From positions 37,318 through 101,317 of the forward strand of contig CAMWVE010000006.1 of the NCBI GenBank assembly GCA_947177685.1: DNA of 64,000 nucleotides. The letters run 5' to 3'. Positions 35,933-44,811 of this stretch are shown here, in pieces; the stretch's first letter is position 1; the number at the start of each line of letters is the position of its first letter. The notes under the pieces were generated by a model. That model did no database searches, was not told where the DNA came from, and saw nothing but the letters and a program-made list of their open reading frames with translations. The DNA comes from an uncultured Porphyromonadaceae bacterium (lineage in GTDB: Bacteria; Bacteroidota; Bacteroidia; Bacteroidales; Muribaculaceae). The position numbers and the translations under genes were made by a program.

Positions 35933-36249
35933 AGAAAACCGAGTTCCAGTTTTGCCTCCTCGCTCATCATGTCCTTGGTCCACTCTGGTTCAAAGACAAT
36001 GTTGATTGTAACGGAGTTAAGTTCCTTAATGGATTCGAGCTTTATGCGCGCGTCGTCGACAATGAAGTCAGCCATCGGACAGTTAGGGGCGGTCATGGTC
36101 ATGTCAACCACCAGATCAGCCGAGTCATTGATGTCGATTTTGTAGACCAGTCCGAGGCTGTAGATGTCAACCGGTATTTCAGGGTCGAACACCGTGCGGA
36201 GCATCTCGACCACTTTTTCTTCAAGTTTCAGTTTCTCTTCAGGACTCAT
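35929..36249 (-). CDS. DUF59 (MIP18/SufT-like) metal-sulfur cluster assembly protein
   Basis: A 106-residue protein of the DUF59 family: V-F-D-P-E-I-P-V-D-I-Y-S-L-G-L-V-Y and M-T-M-T-A-P-N-C-P-M-A-D with the conserved Cys. Relatives assist Fe-S cluster assembly or transfer. It begins at base 36249, the same base where the engB stop ends, so translation is probably coupled. Confidence 0.9.
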   Translation of the reverse strand: MSPEEKLKLEEKVVEMLRTVFDPEIPVDIYSLGLVYKIDINDSADLVVDMTMTAPNCPMADFIVDDARIKLESIKELNSVTINIVFEPEWTKDMMSEEAKLELGFL

Positions 36250-36851
36250 TATTCTATAGGGAGTTTATTGAGTGATTCAATGTAATCGAGCAGCTCGTAT
36301 CTGCCACGTTTGTCCTCGCTTGAGGTTTTGAATATCGGGGGGAGTTCATCCCATGTCTCAAGCAGGTAGTCGCAATAGACCTGAATGGATTTCTTAACGG
36401 CAGCTGATGAGAGTTTGTCAAGTTTGGTGAAAACAATGGCGAAAGGCACTGAGTTTTCGCCGAGCCAGTTCATGAAGTCAAGGTCAATTTTCTGCGGTTT
36501 GTGACGCACATCGATCAGCAGGAACAGGTTGGTCATCTGCGGACGATTGAGTATGTAGGAACGGATGATGTGGTCGATTTCGGCACGCGCATCCTTACCT
36601 CGGCGGGCATAGCCATAGCCGGGGAGGTCGACTATATACCACTCGTCATTAACCAGAAAATGATTTATCAGAAGGGTCTTGCCCGGAGTGGATGATGTTT
36701 TGGCAAGGTCTTTTCTGCCTGTGAGCATATTTATCAGCGAGGATTTGCCCACATTGCTTCGTCCTATAAAGGCGTATTCATGACGGTGGTCATCGGGGCA
36801 TTTTTTCACGTCAGTGTTACTGACCACGAATCGAGCTGTGTTAACAATCAT
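36249..36851 (-). CDS. engB: Ribosome biogenesis GTP-binding protein EngB/YsxC
   Basis: Essential GTPase in 50S subunit assembly. 200 residues with G1 G-R-S-N-V-G-K-S-S at residue 27, the S-S-T-P-G-K-T switch, G3 D-L-P-G-Y-G-Y-A, G4 T-K-L-D-K and G5-like S-S-E-D. The length is normal. It overlaps the upstream carbon-nitrogen hydrolase gene by 4 bases (36848-36851). Confidence 0.97.
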   Translation of the reverse strand: MIVNTARFVVSNTDVKKCPDDHRHEYAFIGRSNVGKSSLINMLTGRKDLAKTSSTPGKTLLINHFLVNDEWYIVDLPGYGYARRGKDARAEIDHIIRSYILNRPQMTNLFLLIDVRHKPQKIDLDFMNWLGENSVPFAIVFTKLDKLSSAAVKKSIQVYCDYLLETWDELPPIFKTSSEDKRGRYELLDYIESLNKLPIE

Positions 36852-37735
36852 AGTAAAAATCGTTTAGTCAGTCCGGAATAGGCGTCGATGCGACGGTCGC
36901 GCAGAAACGGCCACCAGCGGCGCACCTGTTCCGAACGGTTCATGTCTATGTCAATAACATCAGACTCCTCCGAACTGTTTGAGGCGCGATGGAGAATTTC
37001 GCCCTGCGGACCTGCCACAAAGGAGTTTCCCCAGAAAAGGATGCCGTTGGTCTGCCCTGACGGGTCAGGTTCGTGCCCTACGCGGTTCACGGCAATCACC
37101 GGCAGTCCGTTGGCTACGGCATGACCGCGCTGAACGGTTTCCCATGCCTGAAGCTGACGCTGCTTTTCGGCATCGGTGTCACTGCTCTCCCACCCTATGG
37201 CTGTGGGATAAATCAGCAGTTCGGCACCACGGAGAGCCATCAGGCGTGCGGCTTCCGGAAACCACTGGTCCCAGCAGACAAGCACACCGAGCTTGCCGAC
37301 AGAGGTGGATATAGGTTCGAATCCGATATCTCCCGGCGTGAAATAAAATTTCTCATAGTAGGCAGGGTCATCAGGAATGTGCATCTTGCGGTATTTACCT
37401 GCAACGGTGCCATCCTTTTCATAGACCACAGCCGTGTTGTGGTAAAGTCCGGGCGCACGATGCTCGAACACCGATGTCACCAGCACCGCCCCGGTTTCCT
37501 CAGCCAGTTTGCTGTAAAATCGGTTGGCATCAGAGTCAAGCGGTAAGGCGAGGTCGCAGTTGTCAGTAGATTCCACCTGACAGAAATAGAGCGAGTCATG
37601 GAGTTCCTGATTAACGATCAGCTGCGCACCGTCAGCCGCAAGTTTGCGGATTTTGGCTGCCAGTCGGCTCCGGTTGTCAGGGATATCGGATGTGTTATGT
37701 TGCTGAATGAATCCTACCTTGAGAATACGTTCCAT
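36848..37735 (-). CDS. aguB: Carbon-nitrogen hydrolase, probable N-carbamoylputrescine amidase
   Basis: Nitrilase-superfamily enzyme, 295 residues. Catalytic triad: Glu in N-Q-E-L-H-D-S near residue 44, Lys in Y-R-K-M-H-I-P-D-D, Cys in [13 protein letters not shown]. The [10 protein letters not shown] context is that of AguB, which makes putrescine from N-carbamoylputrescine. The usual partner agmatine deiminase (aguA) is not adjacent here. First gene of a tight engB-DUF59-lpxH string. Confidence 0.85.
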   Translation of the reverse strand: MERILKVGFIQQHNTSDIPDNRSRLAAKIRKLAADGAQLIVNQELHDSLYFCQVESTDNCDLALPLDSDANRFYSKLAEETGAVLVTSVFEHRAPGLYHNTAVVYEKDGTVAGKYRKMHIPDDPAYYEKFYFTPGDIGFEPISTSVGKLGVLVCWDQWFPEAARLMALRGAELLIYPTAIGWESSDTDAEKQRQLQAWETVQRGHAVANGLPVIAVNRVGHEPDPSGQTNGILFWGNSFVAGPQGEILHRASNSSEESDVIDIDMNRSEQVRRWWPFLRDRRIDAYSGLTKRFLL

Positions 37736-37840
37736 AGTCGAGTTGTTAAAAAGCGAACCGCAAGAGAGCAGGTCAGAGCCTGAAGTCTGACGCGCTCTCC
37801 CGCGAGTCGGTAAAAAAATCAGTATGCCGTCAGCAGCCGT

Positions 37841-38650
37841 TTAGAGCTGTGAATCAGCATCGAGGTTATTTTTTTCAATATCCTTGAAGTAGCGGTAAGT
37901 TGACACTTTCAGCTCCATGCAGGCGTTTTCATCAGCTACGATGATGGCTTTGGGATGCATCTGAAGCGCCGAGATGGTCCACATCTGAGAGATGCCGCCT
38001 TCAACGCCATGCTTCAGAGCGCGGGCTTTGTTGTAGCCGTTGACTATGAGGAGCACGCTCTTGGCAGCCATAACAGTGCCGACACCCACGGTGAGTGCAG
38101 TTTTGGGAACCAGATCCACATTGTTCTCAAAGAAGCGTGAATTGGCAATGATTGTATCCTGAGTAAGGGTTTTCATGCGGGTTTTTGAGGTGAGCGATGA
38201 ACCCGGCTCGTTGAATGCGATATGACCGTCGGGACCTACGCCGCCAAGGAACAGGTCGATGCCACCGTAGGAAGCGATTTTTGCTTCGTAACGGGCACAT
38301 TCCTCTTCGGGATTCTCAGCATTTCCGTTCAGGATATTTACGTTTTCAGGGAGTATGTCAATCTGGTTGAAGAAGTTGGTCCACATGAAAGTGTAGTAGC
38401 TCTGCTCGTGGTCGCGGGGGATGCCACAGTATTCATCCATGTTGAAAGTCACCACGTTACGGAAAGAAACTTTACCTTCCTTGTTGAGCTTGATAAGCTC
38501 GCGATACATCCCTAAGGGAGAGCTTCCGGTAGGGCAACCGAGTACGAAAGGATGTTCGGCAGTGGGTTTAGCTTCGTTGATTCGAGCTGCCACATAATGA
38601 GCTGCCCAACGAGAAACATTTTCGTAGTCCGGTTCAATAATTAGTCTCAT
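37841..38650 (-). CDS. nagB: Glucosamine-6-phosphate deaminase
   Basis: Converts glucosamine 6-phosphate to fructose 6-phosphate and ammonia. 269 residues with [11 protein letters not shown] near residue 40, catalytic Asp in N-M-D-E-Y-C-G-I-P, and [16 protein letters not shown]. The length matches the 266-270-residue hexameric type. Monocistronic. Confidence 0.97.
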   Translation of the reverse strand: MRLIIEPDYENVSRWAAHYVAARINEAKPTAEHPFVLGCPTGSSPLGMYRELIKLNKEGKVSFRNVVTFNMDEYCGIPRDHEQSYYTFMWTNFFNQIDILPENVNILNGNAENPEEECARYEAKIASYGGIDLFLGGVGPDGHIAFNEPGSSLTSKTRMKTLTQDTIIANSRFFENNVDLVPKTALTVGVGTVMAAKSVLLIVNGYNKARALKHGVEGGISQMWTISALQMHPKAIIVADENACMELKVSTYRYFKDIEKNNLDADSQL

Positions 38651-38698
38651 AAATTTGTATTTAAGGGTTGTGATAATTTTAGGTAGTTGAAATTATTG

Positions 38699-38729
38699 CA
38701 AAAATAATGAAAATCCTTAAAACAGACAA
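38699..38729 (-). promoter_or_regulatory. Promoter of nagB
   Basis: Minus-strand TATTTTTG (38699-38706) with TTG at 38727-38729, 20 bases apart; leader of about 40 bases. Confidence 0.6.
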
Positions 38730-38742
38730 GAAAAAAGCGAAA

Positions 38743-38768
38743 GACCTTATCAAATGTTTGATAAAGTC
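38743..38768 (-). terminator. Terminator of the Spy-like gene
   Basis: TTATCAAA (38747-38754) and TTTGATAA (38757-38764) with outer GAC/GTC, followed on the minus strand by TTTCGCTTTTTT. It lies after the tandem repeats that trail the Spy-like gene. Confidence 0.6.
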
Positions 38769-38773
38769 TCTCA

Positions 38774-38878
38774 CTTTGCGGAATATTTATGGGAATGTTT
38801 GATTAAACTTTTACTTTGCGTAAGGTTTAGGGGAACGTTTGATTAAACCTTTGCTTTGCGGAGGGTTTATGGAAATCA
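38774..38878. repeat. 40-base tandem repeat, 2.6 copies
   Basis: Units begin with CTTTGCG at 38774, 38814 and 38854, a period of exactly 40 bases. The first two are complete and share a body containing GTTTGATTAAAC; the third is cut off at the end of the Spy-like gene. No spacers differ between units, so this is not a CRISPR array. Confidence 0.75.
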
Positions 38879-39415
38879 GTTGCGGTTGTCACGTTTCTGA
38901 GGTTTGAAGTCGCCGTGACCACGACGGTCACCCTGTTTAAAATCTTTACCACCTTTGTGAGAACGCTTGTCCATCTTCATTCCTTTGTCATGACCGGGAT
39001 TGTTCACTACCATGTTTTCAAGGAAGGTGACATACTGATCAGGGGTGAGGATAGCCTTCACTTTGGCAAGATAGTCACGCTTTGACTGCTGACGCTGTTT
39101 CATGCGCTCCTCGCGGCTGATTTTGGATGAGTTGTCATCAGATTTCTTACGGTCTGATTTCATTTCCTGACGTTTAGCCTGACATTCCTGTTTCAGAGCA
39201 TCAATTTTTGTCTGCTGTTCGGCTGACAGCTCAATACCTTCGAAGGGGTTGAAACAGGGACGCTGACCGCGATCGCATTTTTTCTCTTTATCTGACTTGC
39301 AGCATTTTTCAGTCCGTTCTTTGTTGCATTGGGTTTTATCCTGCTGCTGTGCAAAAGCGCTGAAACCGAAGATAGTTGCTACTGCGAGTGACAAAGTCAC
39401 AAGTGTCTTTTTCAT
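38876..39415 (-). CDS. Spy/CpxP-like periplasmic protein (DUF4890 type)
   Basis: A 179-residue exported protein with signal peptide (L-S-L-A-V-A-T-I-F-G-F-S-A-F-A-Q), a Cys-rich stretch (C-N-K, C-C-K-S, C-D-R, C-F-N), then I-E-L-S-A-E-Q-Q-T-K-I and a helical body with Lys/Arg/Gln repeats, Y-L-A-K-V-K-A-I-L-T-P-D-Q-Y-V-T-F-L-E-N. The tail is His/Gly/Lys-rich (H-K-G-G-K-D, R-R-G-H-G-D). The LTP-Q motif is typical of Spy/CpxP relatives. The Cys and His clusters suggest metal binding, which is inference. ATG 39415 is preferred over 39421. Confidence 0.75.
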   Translation of the reverse strand: MKKTLVTLSLAVATIFGFSAFAQQQDKTQCNKERTEKCCKSDKEKKCDRGQRPCFNPFEGIELSAEQQTKIDALKQECQAKRQEMKSDRKKSDDNSSKISREERMKQRQQSKRDYLAKVKAILTPDQYVTFLENMVVNNPGHDKGMKMDKRSHKGGKDFKQGDRRGHGDFKPQKRDNRN

Positions 39416-39421
39416 ATTCAA

Positions 39422-39738
39422 ATTATTGTTTTATTATTTTCAAATTTTTGTTTTTAAACTCGTTTGATACTATGACACTTTAAGATGACAAAGGTTTAAG
39501 GAATATACCCTAAATTAACTTAATTTAAATAATTCAGAATTGTGATTAGCTTTTCTGAGAAAATGAAATTAACAGTAGCACAGGAGGTCTTTGCTTTTGA
39601 TGGAATATTTGGACATGAGAACAGGAATGCTCAGTAGTCCAGTAGATTGTTATTTCTCCTTTAACGGAGTCCCTCCGGGACTTCGTGAGGTGGCAATGGG
39701 AAATTTTGGTCGGCGGGGACACCGCCACTCCACGCCCT
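39422..39738. other. Intergenic stretch, no gene seen
   Basis: A 317-base gap between the Spy-like gene and cdaA. It contains a short perfect palindrome, AGTCCC-TCC-GGGACT, at 39668-39682. A short minus-strand frame over it and the end of cdaA has low-complexity composition and no family signal. Nothing else found. Confidence 0.4.
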
Positions 39739-40518
39739 CTACTCGGCATCTTGGGCGGTGAGGGAGGCGAGTTTGTGTTCGAGGTCAGTTGATGACAGGC
39801 GGGTTTCAATCTTGCCGCGACAGGCTATGGATATGGCGCCGGTTTCCTCCGACACTACAACTGCCACGGCGTCGGTAGCCTGTGAAATGCCCAACGCCGA
39901 ACGGTGACGCAAGCCCATGGAGCGCGGTATGTTTGTGTCGTGACTGACGGGGAGAATACACCCGGCTGCCATAATTTTGTCGTGAGCCACAATCATGGCA
40001 CCGTCGTGCAGGGGTGAGTTCTTGAAAAATATGTTTTCGATAAGGCGCGAATTTATTGAGGCGTTGATTATGTCACCGGTCTTTTCGTAGGTTTCAAGCG
40101 GCATGTTTCTCTCTATCACTATCAGCGCTCCGGTTTTCGATTTCGACATGTTCATGCAGGCGTAGACAATGGGCAGTATCCACTGATGATGCTCATGAAC
40201 AGCCGTTTTCTTGTGATGAAATATTTCTTTAAGGAACTTCCATCGTTTCTGCGATCCGAGCTCCACAAGAAAACGTTTTATCTGATCTTGGAAAATGATG
40301 ACAAGCACAAGCAGACCAATGCTCATGAACTTGTCGAGAATGGTTCCCAACATTTTCATCTCCAGAATTTCGGATGTTACCACCCACACCACTATGAAGG
40401 CGAGCACACCGAAGAAGATGTTGATTGTGCCCGATTCCTTCATGATTCGGTAGAGGTAGTAGAGCATTACTGCCACCAGAATAATGTCGATAATATCTTT
40501 GATTCCGAAGGAGAACAT
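39739..40518 (-). CDS. cdaA: Diadenylate cyclase (CdaA type)
   Basis: Membrane-bound enzyme making the second messenger c-di-AMP from two ATP. 259 residues: three hydrophobic segments in the first 80 residues, then the DAC domain with L-H-D-G-A-M-I-V (DGA motif) and R-H-R-S-A-L-G-I-S. It follows folP by 5 bases, an arrangement common in Bacteroidota. c-di-AMP usually controls potassium and cell-wall balance. Confidence 0.95.
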   Translation of the reverse strand: MFSFGIKDIIDIILVAVMLYYLYRIMKESGTINIFFGVLAFIVVWVVTSEILEMKMLGTILDKFMSIGLLVLVIIFQDQIKRFLVELGSQKRWKFLKEIFHHKKTAVHEHHQWILPIVYACMNMSKSKTGALIVIERNMPLETYEKTGDIINASINSRLIENIFFKNSPLHDGAMIVAHDKIMAAGCILPVSHDTNIPRSMGLRHRSALGISQATDAVAVVVSEETGAISIACRGKIETRLSSTDLEHKLASLTAQDAE

Positions 40519-40523
40519 TGCTG

Positions 40524-41369
40524 TCAGGAGTTATGGATTAGGTTATAGATGGTGCAGGACTGACGCGCCGGCAGAACATCGTGAACGCGGAGGATGTCTG
40601 CACCGCGGTCAAGTGCGAAGGCGTTGAGAGCCACGGTTGGTTCAAGCGCATCGTCAGCCTCAATTCCGAGCGGACGGGTCAGCATCGACTTGCGGGAGAT
40701 GCCTGCGAGCAGCGGCATCCGCAACTGCTTGAATACTGCCAAATCGCGCATCAGCGTGTAGTTCTGGCTGACGGTTTTGGCGAATCCGAATCCGGGGTCT
40801 ATGATTATGTCGTTGACCCCCATGAGCGCAAGTTCGTTTAGTTTGAGTCCCAGTTCGTCGAGAACTGTGGCGGTTACACCGCGCTCGCCGTAATCGGTGA
40901 GTTGACCCATGTTGGCAGATGTGCCTCGGGTGTGAGTCAGAATGTAAGGCACCTTCAGGTCAGCCACCGTGCCGAACATGTCGCGGTCAAGCGAGCCGCC
41001 GGAAATGTCGTTGATGATGTCGGCTGAAAGATTGTTTACAGCCTCACGAGCAACGTCGGCGCGGAAAGTGTCGACACTGACAGGTATTTCGGGTGCCACG
41101 GAGCGTAGCGCTGTCATAGCCGTTTCAAGCCGGCGCAATTCAACATCGGCTGAGACCGGTTCCGAGCCGGGACGTGTGGAACAGGCGCCCACGTCAATTA
41201 TGTCTGCCCCCTGCTCCACCATTTTTCTCACTCTCTCAGCTACTTCCGAGCATGACCCGCACCGTGAGCCGGGAAAAAACGAATCGGATGTGACATTGAG
41301 GATGCCCATCACCACCGGTTGGCGGTAATTGACAAGTCTGCCTCGGATATTTAGAGAGAAAGGGGTCAT
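40524..41369 (-). CDS. folP: Dihydropteroate synthase
   Basis: Joins p-aminobenzoate with hydroxymethyl-dihydropterin diphosphate in folate synthesis; target of sulfonamides. 281 residues from ATG 41369 (M-T-P-F-S-L-N). Motifs: M-G-I-L-N-V-T-S-D-S-F-F-P-G-S-R, D-I-I-D-V-G-A-C-S-T-R-P-G-S, D-I-I-N-D-I-S-G-G and D-P-G-F-G-F-A-K-T. An upstream ATG at 41402 would add 11 atypical residues. Operon with cdaA. Confidence 0.96.
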   Translation of the reverse strand: MTPFSLNIRGRLVNYRQPVVMGILNVTSDSFFPGSRCGSCSEVAERVRKMVEQGADIIDVGACSTRPGSEPVSADVELRRLETAMTALRSVAPEIPVSVDTFRADVAREAVNNLSADIINDISGGSLDRDMFGTVADLKVPYILTHTRGTSANMGQLTDYGERGVTATVLDELGLKLNELALMGVNDIIIDPGFGFAKTVSQNYTLMRDLAVFKQLRMPLLAGISRKSMLTRPLGIEADDALEPTVALNAFALDRGADILRVHDVLPARQSCTIYNLIHNS

Positions 41370-41429
41370 ACAAATTATTAGGAGGAGGCGCGCATAAGGC
41401 ACACCACCTCCTAAAATATGTTTGAATTA

Positions 41430-41996
41430 TCAGGCTTTGATACGTTCAACGTAAGAACCGTCGCGGGTGTCAACCTTCACTTTGTCGCCGATGTTGCAGA
41501 ACAGGGGCACACGGATTTCAGCACCTGTTTCCAGAGTGGCAGGTTTGAGGGTGTTGGTTGCGGTGTCACCTTTGATGCCGGGTTCGGTGTAAGTGATTTC
41601 GAGAATCACGTTCACGGGCATTTCGCAAGTGAGGATAGTGTCAGAAGCGGCGTGAACCATAGCTTCACAGATGTCACCTTCTTTGAGGAACTGAACACCT
41701 TCGATACCTTCGCCGGGGATGGCAACCTGTTCAAAGGTTTCGGTGTGCATGAAGTTGTAGCCCATATCATCTTTGTAGAGATACTGGTAGGGACGACGCT
41801 CGATACGAACTTCATCAACCTTAACACCTGAGTTCCAAGTTTTGTCGAGGATACGACCGGTTTTGACATTTTTAAGTTTGGTACGAACGAAAGCAGGACC
41901 TTTGCCGGGTTTAACGTGGAGAAATTCCACGATGAAATAGTATTGACCGTCAATATCAAGGCACATGCCGTTCTTAAAATCTGCTGTTGTTGCCAT
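41430..41996 (-). CDS. efp: Elongation factor P
   Basis: Relieves ribosome stalling at polyproline. 188 residues, three beta domains. The modification-site loop reads [11 protein letters not shown] with Lys in the standard position; the C-terminus ends [10 protein letters not shown]. Which modification is used cannot be told. Monocistronic with a promoter at 42065-42094. Confidence 0.97.
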   Translation of the reverse strand: MATTADFKNGMCLDIDGQYYFIVEFLHVKPGKGPAFVRTKLKNVKTGRILDKTWNSGVKVDEVRIERRPYQYLYKDDMGYNFMHTETFEQVAIPGEGIEGVQFLKEGDICEAMVHAASDTILTCEMPVNVILEITYTEPGIKGDTATNTLKPATLETGAEIRVPLFCNIGDKVKVDTRDGSYVERIKA

Positions 41997-42064
41997 AAAT
42001 GGTTTATAAATTTAGTAATTTATTGATATTCTGTAACTTAGTATAGACTTCGGGATTATGAGTG

Positions 42065-42094
42065 CAAATTTACGAAATTTGCCTGAAACTGCAA
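42065..42094 (-). promoter_or_regulatory. Promoter of efp
   Basis: Minus-strand TAAATTTG (42065-42072) with TTG at 42092-42094, 19 bases apart. Confidence 0.6.
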
Positions 42095-42135
42095 AGCATT
42101 GAAGCCCGATGTTTTAGTGCAGGAATGGAAAAAGA

Positions 42136-42816
42136 TTACTTTATGCGGAACTGATAGCCCAGAGTAACGGCAATGTTCATGGTGCGCGAGGCGCTGAAAG
42201 TGTCTTTTTTGGTCGATGAGAAAATACTGCCGAGTCCGTAGTAATAGCGTGCTTCGAGAGTGACACAGTGTCGGCGCCGGATGATAGCCTCCATACCCAA
42301 ACCGGCTGTTATTCCGTAGTCAAACTTGTTTTTAACAGCCATCGACATCTGCTCTGTCATTCTGACCTTGTTAGGGAAATTCGGGTCCGAGCGTGGATTC
42401 TCGTAGTCAAAGTTGGAGCTGATGCTGCTACCGATCATATAGCTTATCTGCGGACCGAGATTAATGAATCCCTTGAAGTTACGACCGCCGAAGAAAATGT
42501 GAGTCATCACCGGAAGGTCAATGTAGTTGAGCGTACGCGAATATTTCAGCGGCGACTCCTCGAAATTCTCTGCCCATCCGCGCTGCGAGAAATTCAGCTC
42601 GGCGAGGATACCCACATGGCGTTCCTCCACATAACGGATAGATACACCCCCGGTCAGACCTTGTGAAAACGACTGTTTAACAGAGGGCGAGAACGACATC
42701 TCAGCCAAAGAAACACCGGCATGCACGCCTACATGAACATGCGACACATAGTGGGTCTGCGAGAATGCCGACAGCAGCGTGAACAGGCTGAATATCAGAA
42801 AAACGTATCTTCTCAT
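42136..42816 (-). CDS. PorT-like outer-membrane beta-barrel protein
   Basis: A 226-residue protein with a signal peptide (I-F-S-L-F-T-L-L-S-A-F-S-Q-T) and beta-strand patterning of the outer-membrane-barrel type: G-V-H-A-G-V-S-L-A-E-M-S-F-S, F-I-N-L-G-P-Q-I-S-Y-M-I-G-S, ending L-G-Y-Q-F-R-I-K. It overlaps the LysM gene by 4 bases, so the two are translated together. Confidence 0.8.
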   Translation of the reverse strand: MRRYVFLIFSLFTLLSAFSQTHYVSHVHVGVHAGVSLAEMSFSPSVKQSFSQGLTGGVSIRYVEERHVGILAELNFSQRGWAENFEESPLKYSRTLNYIDLPVMTHIFFGGRNFKGFINLGPQISYMIGSSISSNFDYENPRSDPNFPNKVRMTEQMSMAVKNKFDYGITAGLGMEAIIRRRHCVTLEARYYYGLGSIFSSTKKDTFSASRTMNIAVTLGYQFRIK

Positions 42817-44729
42817 AGACGAACTTTCGAGAATTTGCCTCCGGGGCGATATTCAATCAGGTAAAGGTTTTCATTGACAAGTCCGCCACCGGGCACTTCT
42901 TCAAGCGAGTAGCCCATCTGCAGCCCGTCGTAGTCCATGGAACTTTCACTGAACCGACCGTCGTTATTGCGGAGCGATGTAATCAGGAATATCGCTGTGT
43001 CATAGCCTATAAGCGCCTGCATCGGAACAGCCTCCTCCATCTCCTCGCCATACATTTCCTTGTATTTTGCCGCACCTTTCTGCACCACGTTAAGTTCCGG
43101 AACCGAGAGGTAGCGCGAATAAATGGTGGTGTTGAGACTGTGGAGCATGTCGAGGTTGTCGCCACGGAACATGATATATTCCGGATAGCCGTAAAGCACC
43201 ACATTGCCGTGGTCGATGGCGCTGTTTCTGAGATTCTTTATTGCGGGGGCAAACTTATTGAACTCCTGACGGCTACCACTGCCGGGCACAAACACGTATG
43301 AGAGGGAGTCGGGATTAAGATCCTCCAGATTGTCGCGACCAAGGAAATTCTTGAAATTTATTTCCTTATACTCACGTCCTGCCTTTGTCAATGCCTGTTT
43401 CAACGAGTCGACAAACTCTATCTTCTCACCGCTGCCTCCGATGCGTGAAATAAACACCGGGATACGGTCGGGATAACGTTCCATGAAGGAGCTCACCGCC
43501 TTGCGATACATGGCAGGATGAGGAATGTTTGCCTGAATAACCGACGGATTCGCCAAGTAGCTGTTATCCTTTACGGAGAAGATGTTCAGCAAGTAGGAAT
43601 TATCGTTCTGACGAGCGCGAGAGGCAATCAGAGCAAGCTGCTCCTGATTGTCAGGACCTATGAAAAGGTTTACGTCAGCGAGTTCCGGGCGGTCAAGCAA
43701 TCCGGAAACAATTTCCAACGAATCCTGAGTGTCAAAGGCAACAATATTCAGCGGTGTACCGGAGTGGCTCATCTGCTCCACACCCATCAGGAAACCCCGG
43801 TAGAACTCAGTGTACAGTTTGCCGTTGCGAGACATGGAAGTCTCATCAAGCATGAACGGGAGCATGACGGCTATGGTAAGTTGCTGCTTGTCAGCGCTCG
43901 GAAGCGGTGACAGAACCATATCGGAGACTGTGACAGGCTCCTCTACTTCAGTTACGGCGGGAGCAACCGGCTCTTTTTCCTCAACAACTGCCGGAGCAAC
44001 CGGATTTTTATCTTCAACGACTGCGGGAGCAACCGGTGCCGACACTGTCACCTTCTTTATTTTATCCTCCGAAGGTTCAAGTGACTGAATATTAGGGAGA
44101 AATATCATTTCGCCCACGGTCAGACGGTTGAAATCAGTGTCAGGATTCAGTTTTTTTATGACGGCAACGCTCAATCCGTTGTCGGCAGCAATCGATTCCA
44201 CTGTCTCGCCGGGTTTCACCAGATAAGGATAGCATCCGTCAGGCACCGGGCGCTGCTGCTTAACCACAGGAGCAGGCTCCTGACTTTTTTCTTTAGCATC
44301 GGCAGGTGCCTTGCAGAGCGGAATGAGAAGTGTCAGTCCGTCGATTCCTTTGCGGGCTTCGGGGTTAAACGTCATCAGGTCAGTCATGGGGATGTCAAAC
44401 AGTTTGCGGACATCGTAGACTGACTCGCGCGGTTTCACCTTATAGCGTGTCACATAGTAACCATCCTTGACGAAGGCATCGTAAGTGACTGGGAAAGTAA
44501 CCACAGTGCCAGCCACCGGAACATCGTTGACCTGTGGGTTATATTCCTTGAGCTGCGCCACAGTGACACCGATTTTCTCAGCCACTTTCGAGAGCTTGTC
44601 ACCCTTGACAAAGGTGTAATAATATACCTGTTTGCCATTGACATTCTTCACCGGAAGGTTCAGAGCCGACATCCGGTAGGACGGCAGTAGCAACATGGCA
44701 AGCAATAGACTAAAAATAACCTTTTTCAT
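42813..44729 (-). CDS. LysM/type-1 periplasmic-binding fusion protein
   Basis: A 638-residue exported protein. After the signal peptide (L-L-L-A-M-L-L-L-P-S-Y-R-M-S-A) come three LysM units: about 36-80 (Y-Y-T-F-V-K-G-D-K-L-S-K-V-A-E-K-I), 96-141 (V-K-P-R-E-S-V-Y-D-V-R-K-L-F) and 170-214 (Y-L-V-K-P-G-E-T-V-E-S-I-A-A). A linker with three repeats of P-V-A-P-A-V leads to a type-1 periplasmic-binding (LivK-like) domain from about 285 (T-I-A-V-M-L-P-F-M-L-D). LysM units bind peptidoglycan; the second domain normally binds small ligands. The barrel gene downstream is coupled to it. TAACTTTG at 44752-44759 is its probable -7 element. Confidence 0.85.
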   Translation of the reverse strand: MKKVIFSLLLAMLLLPSYRMSALNLPVKNVNGKQVYYYTFVKGDKLSKVAEKIGVTVAQLKEYNPQVNDVPVAGTVVTFPVTYDAFVKDGYYVTRYKVKPRESVYDVRKLFDIPMTDLMTFNPEARKGIDGLTLLIPLCKAPADAKEKSQEPAPVVKQQRPVPDGCYPYLVKPGETVESIAADNGLSVAVIKKLNPDTDFNRLTVGEMIFLPNIQSLEPSEDKIKKVTVSAPVAPAVVEDKNPVAPAVVEEKEPVAPAVTEVEEPVTVSDMVLSPLPSADKQQLTIAVMLPFMLDETSMSRNGKLYTEFYRGFLMGVEQMSHSGTPLNIVAFDTQDSLEIVSGLLDRPELADVNLFIGPDNQEQLALIASRARQNDNSYLLNIFSVKDNSYLANPSVIQANIPHPAMYRKAVSSFMERYPDRIPVFISRIGGSGEKIEFVDSLKQALTKAGREYKEINFKNFLGRDNLEDLNPDSLSYVFVPGSGSRQEFNKFAPAIKNLRNSAIDHGNVVLYGYPEYIMFRGDNLDMLHSLNTTIYSRYLSVPELNVVQKGAAKYKEMYGEEMEEAVPMQALIGYDTAIFLITSLRNNDGRFSESSMDYDGLQMGYSLEEVPGGGLVNENLYLIEYRPGGKFSKVRL

Positions 44730-44811
44730 ATTCAGAAAAACTTTAACCGGGCAAAGTTACGAAATAATTCTCAATAGTTTCTCACCAGCCTTTAAAACTT
44801 GGCAATAAACT

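Noticed and set aside
38774..38878. Possible CRISPR array
   Set aside because: Units are directly adjacent with no unique spacers, only 2.6 copies, and no cas genes are near.
39546..39809. 87-codon minus-strand frame before cdaA
   Set aside because: It overlaps the 3' end of cdaA in another frame, is Pro/Ser/Lys-rich low complexity and has no promoter or family signal.
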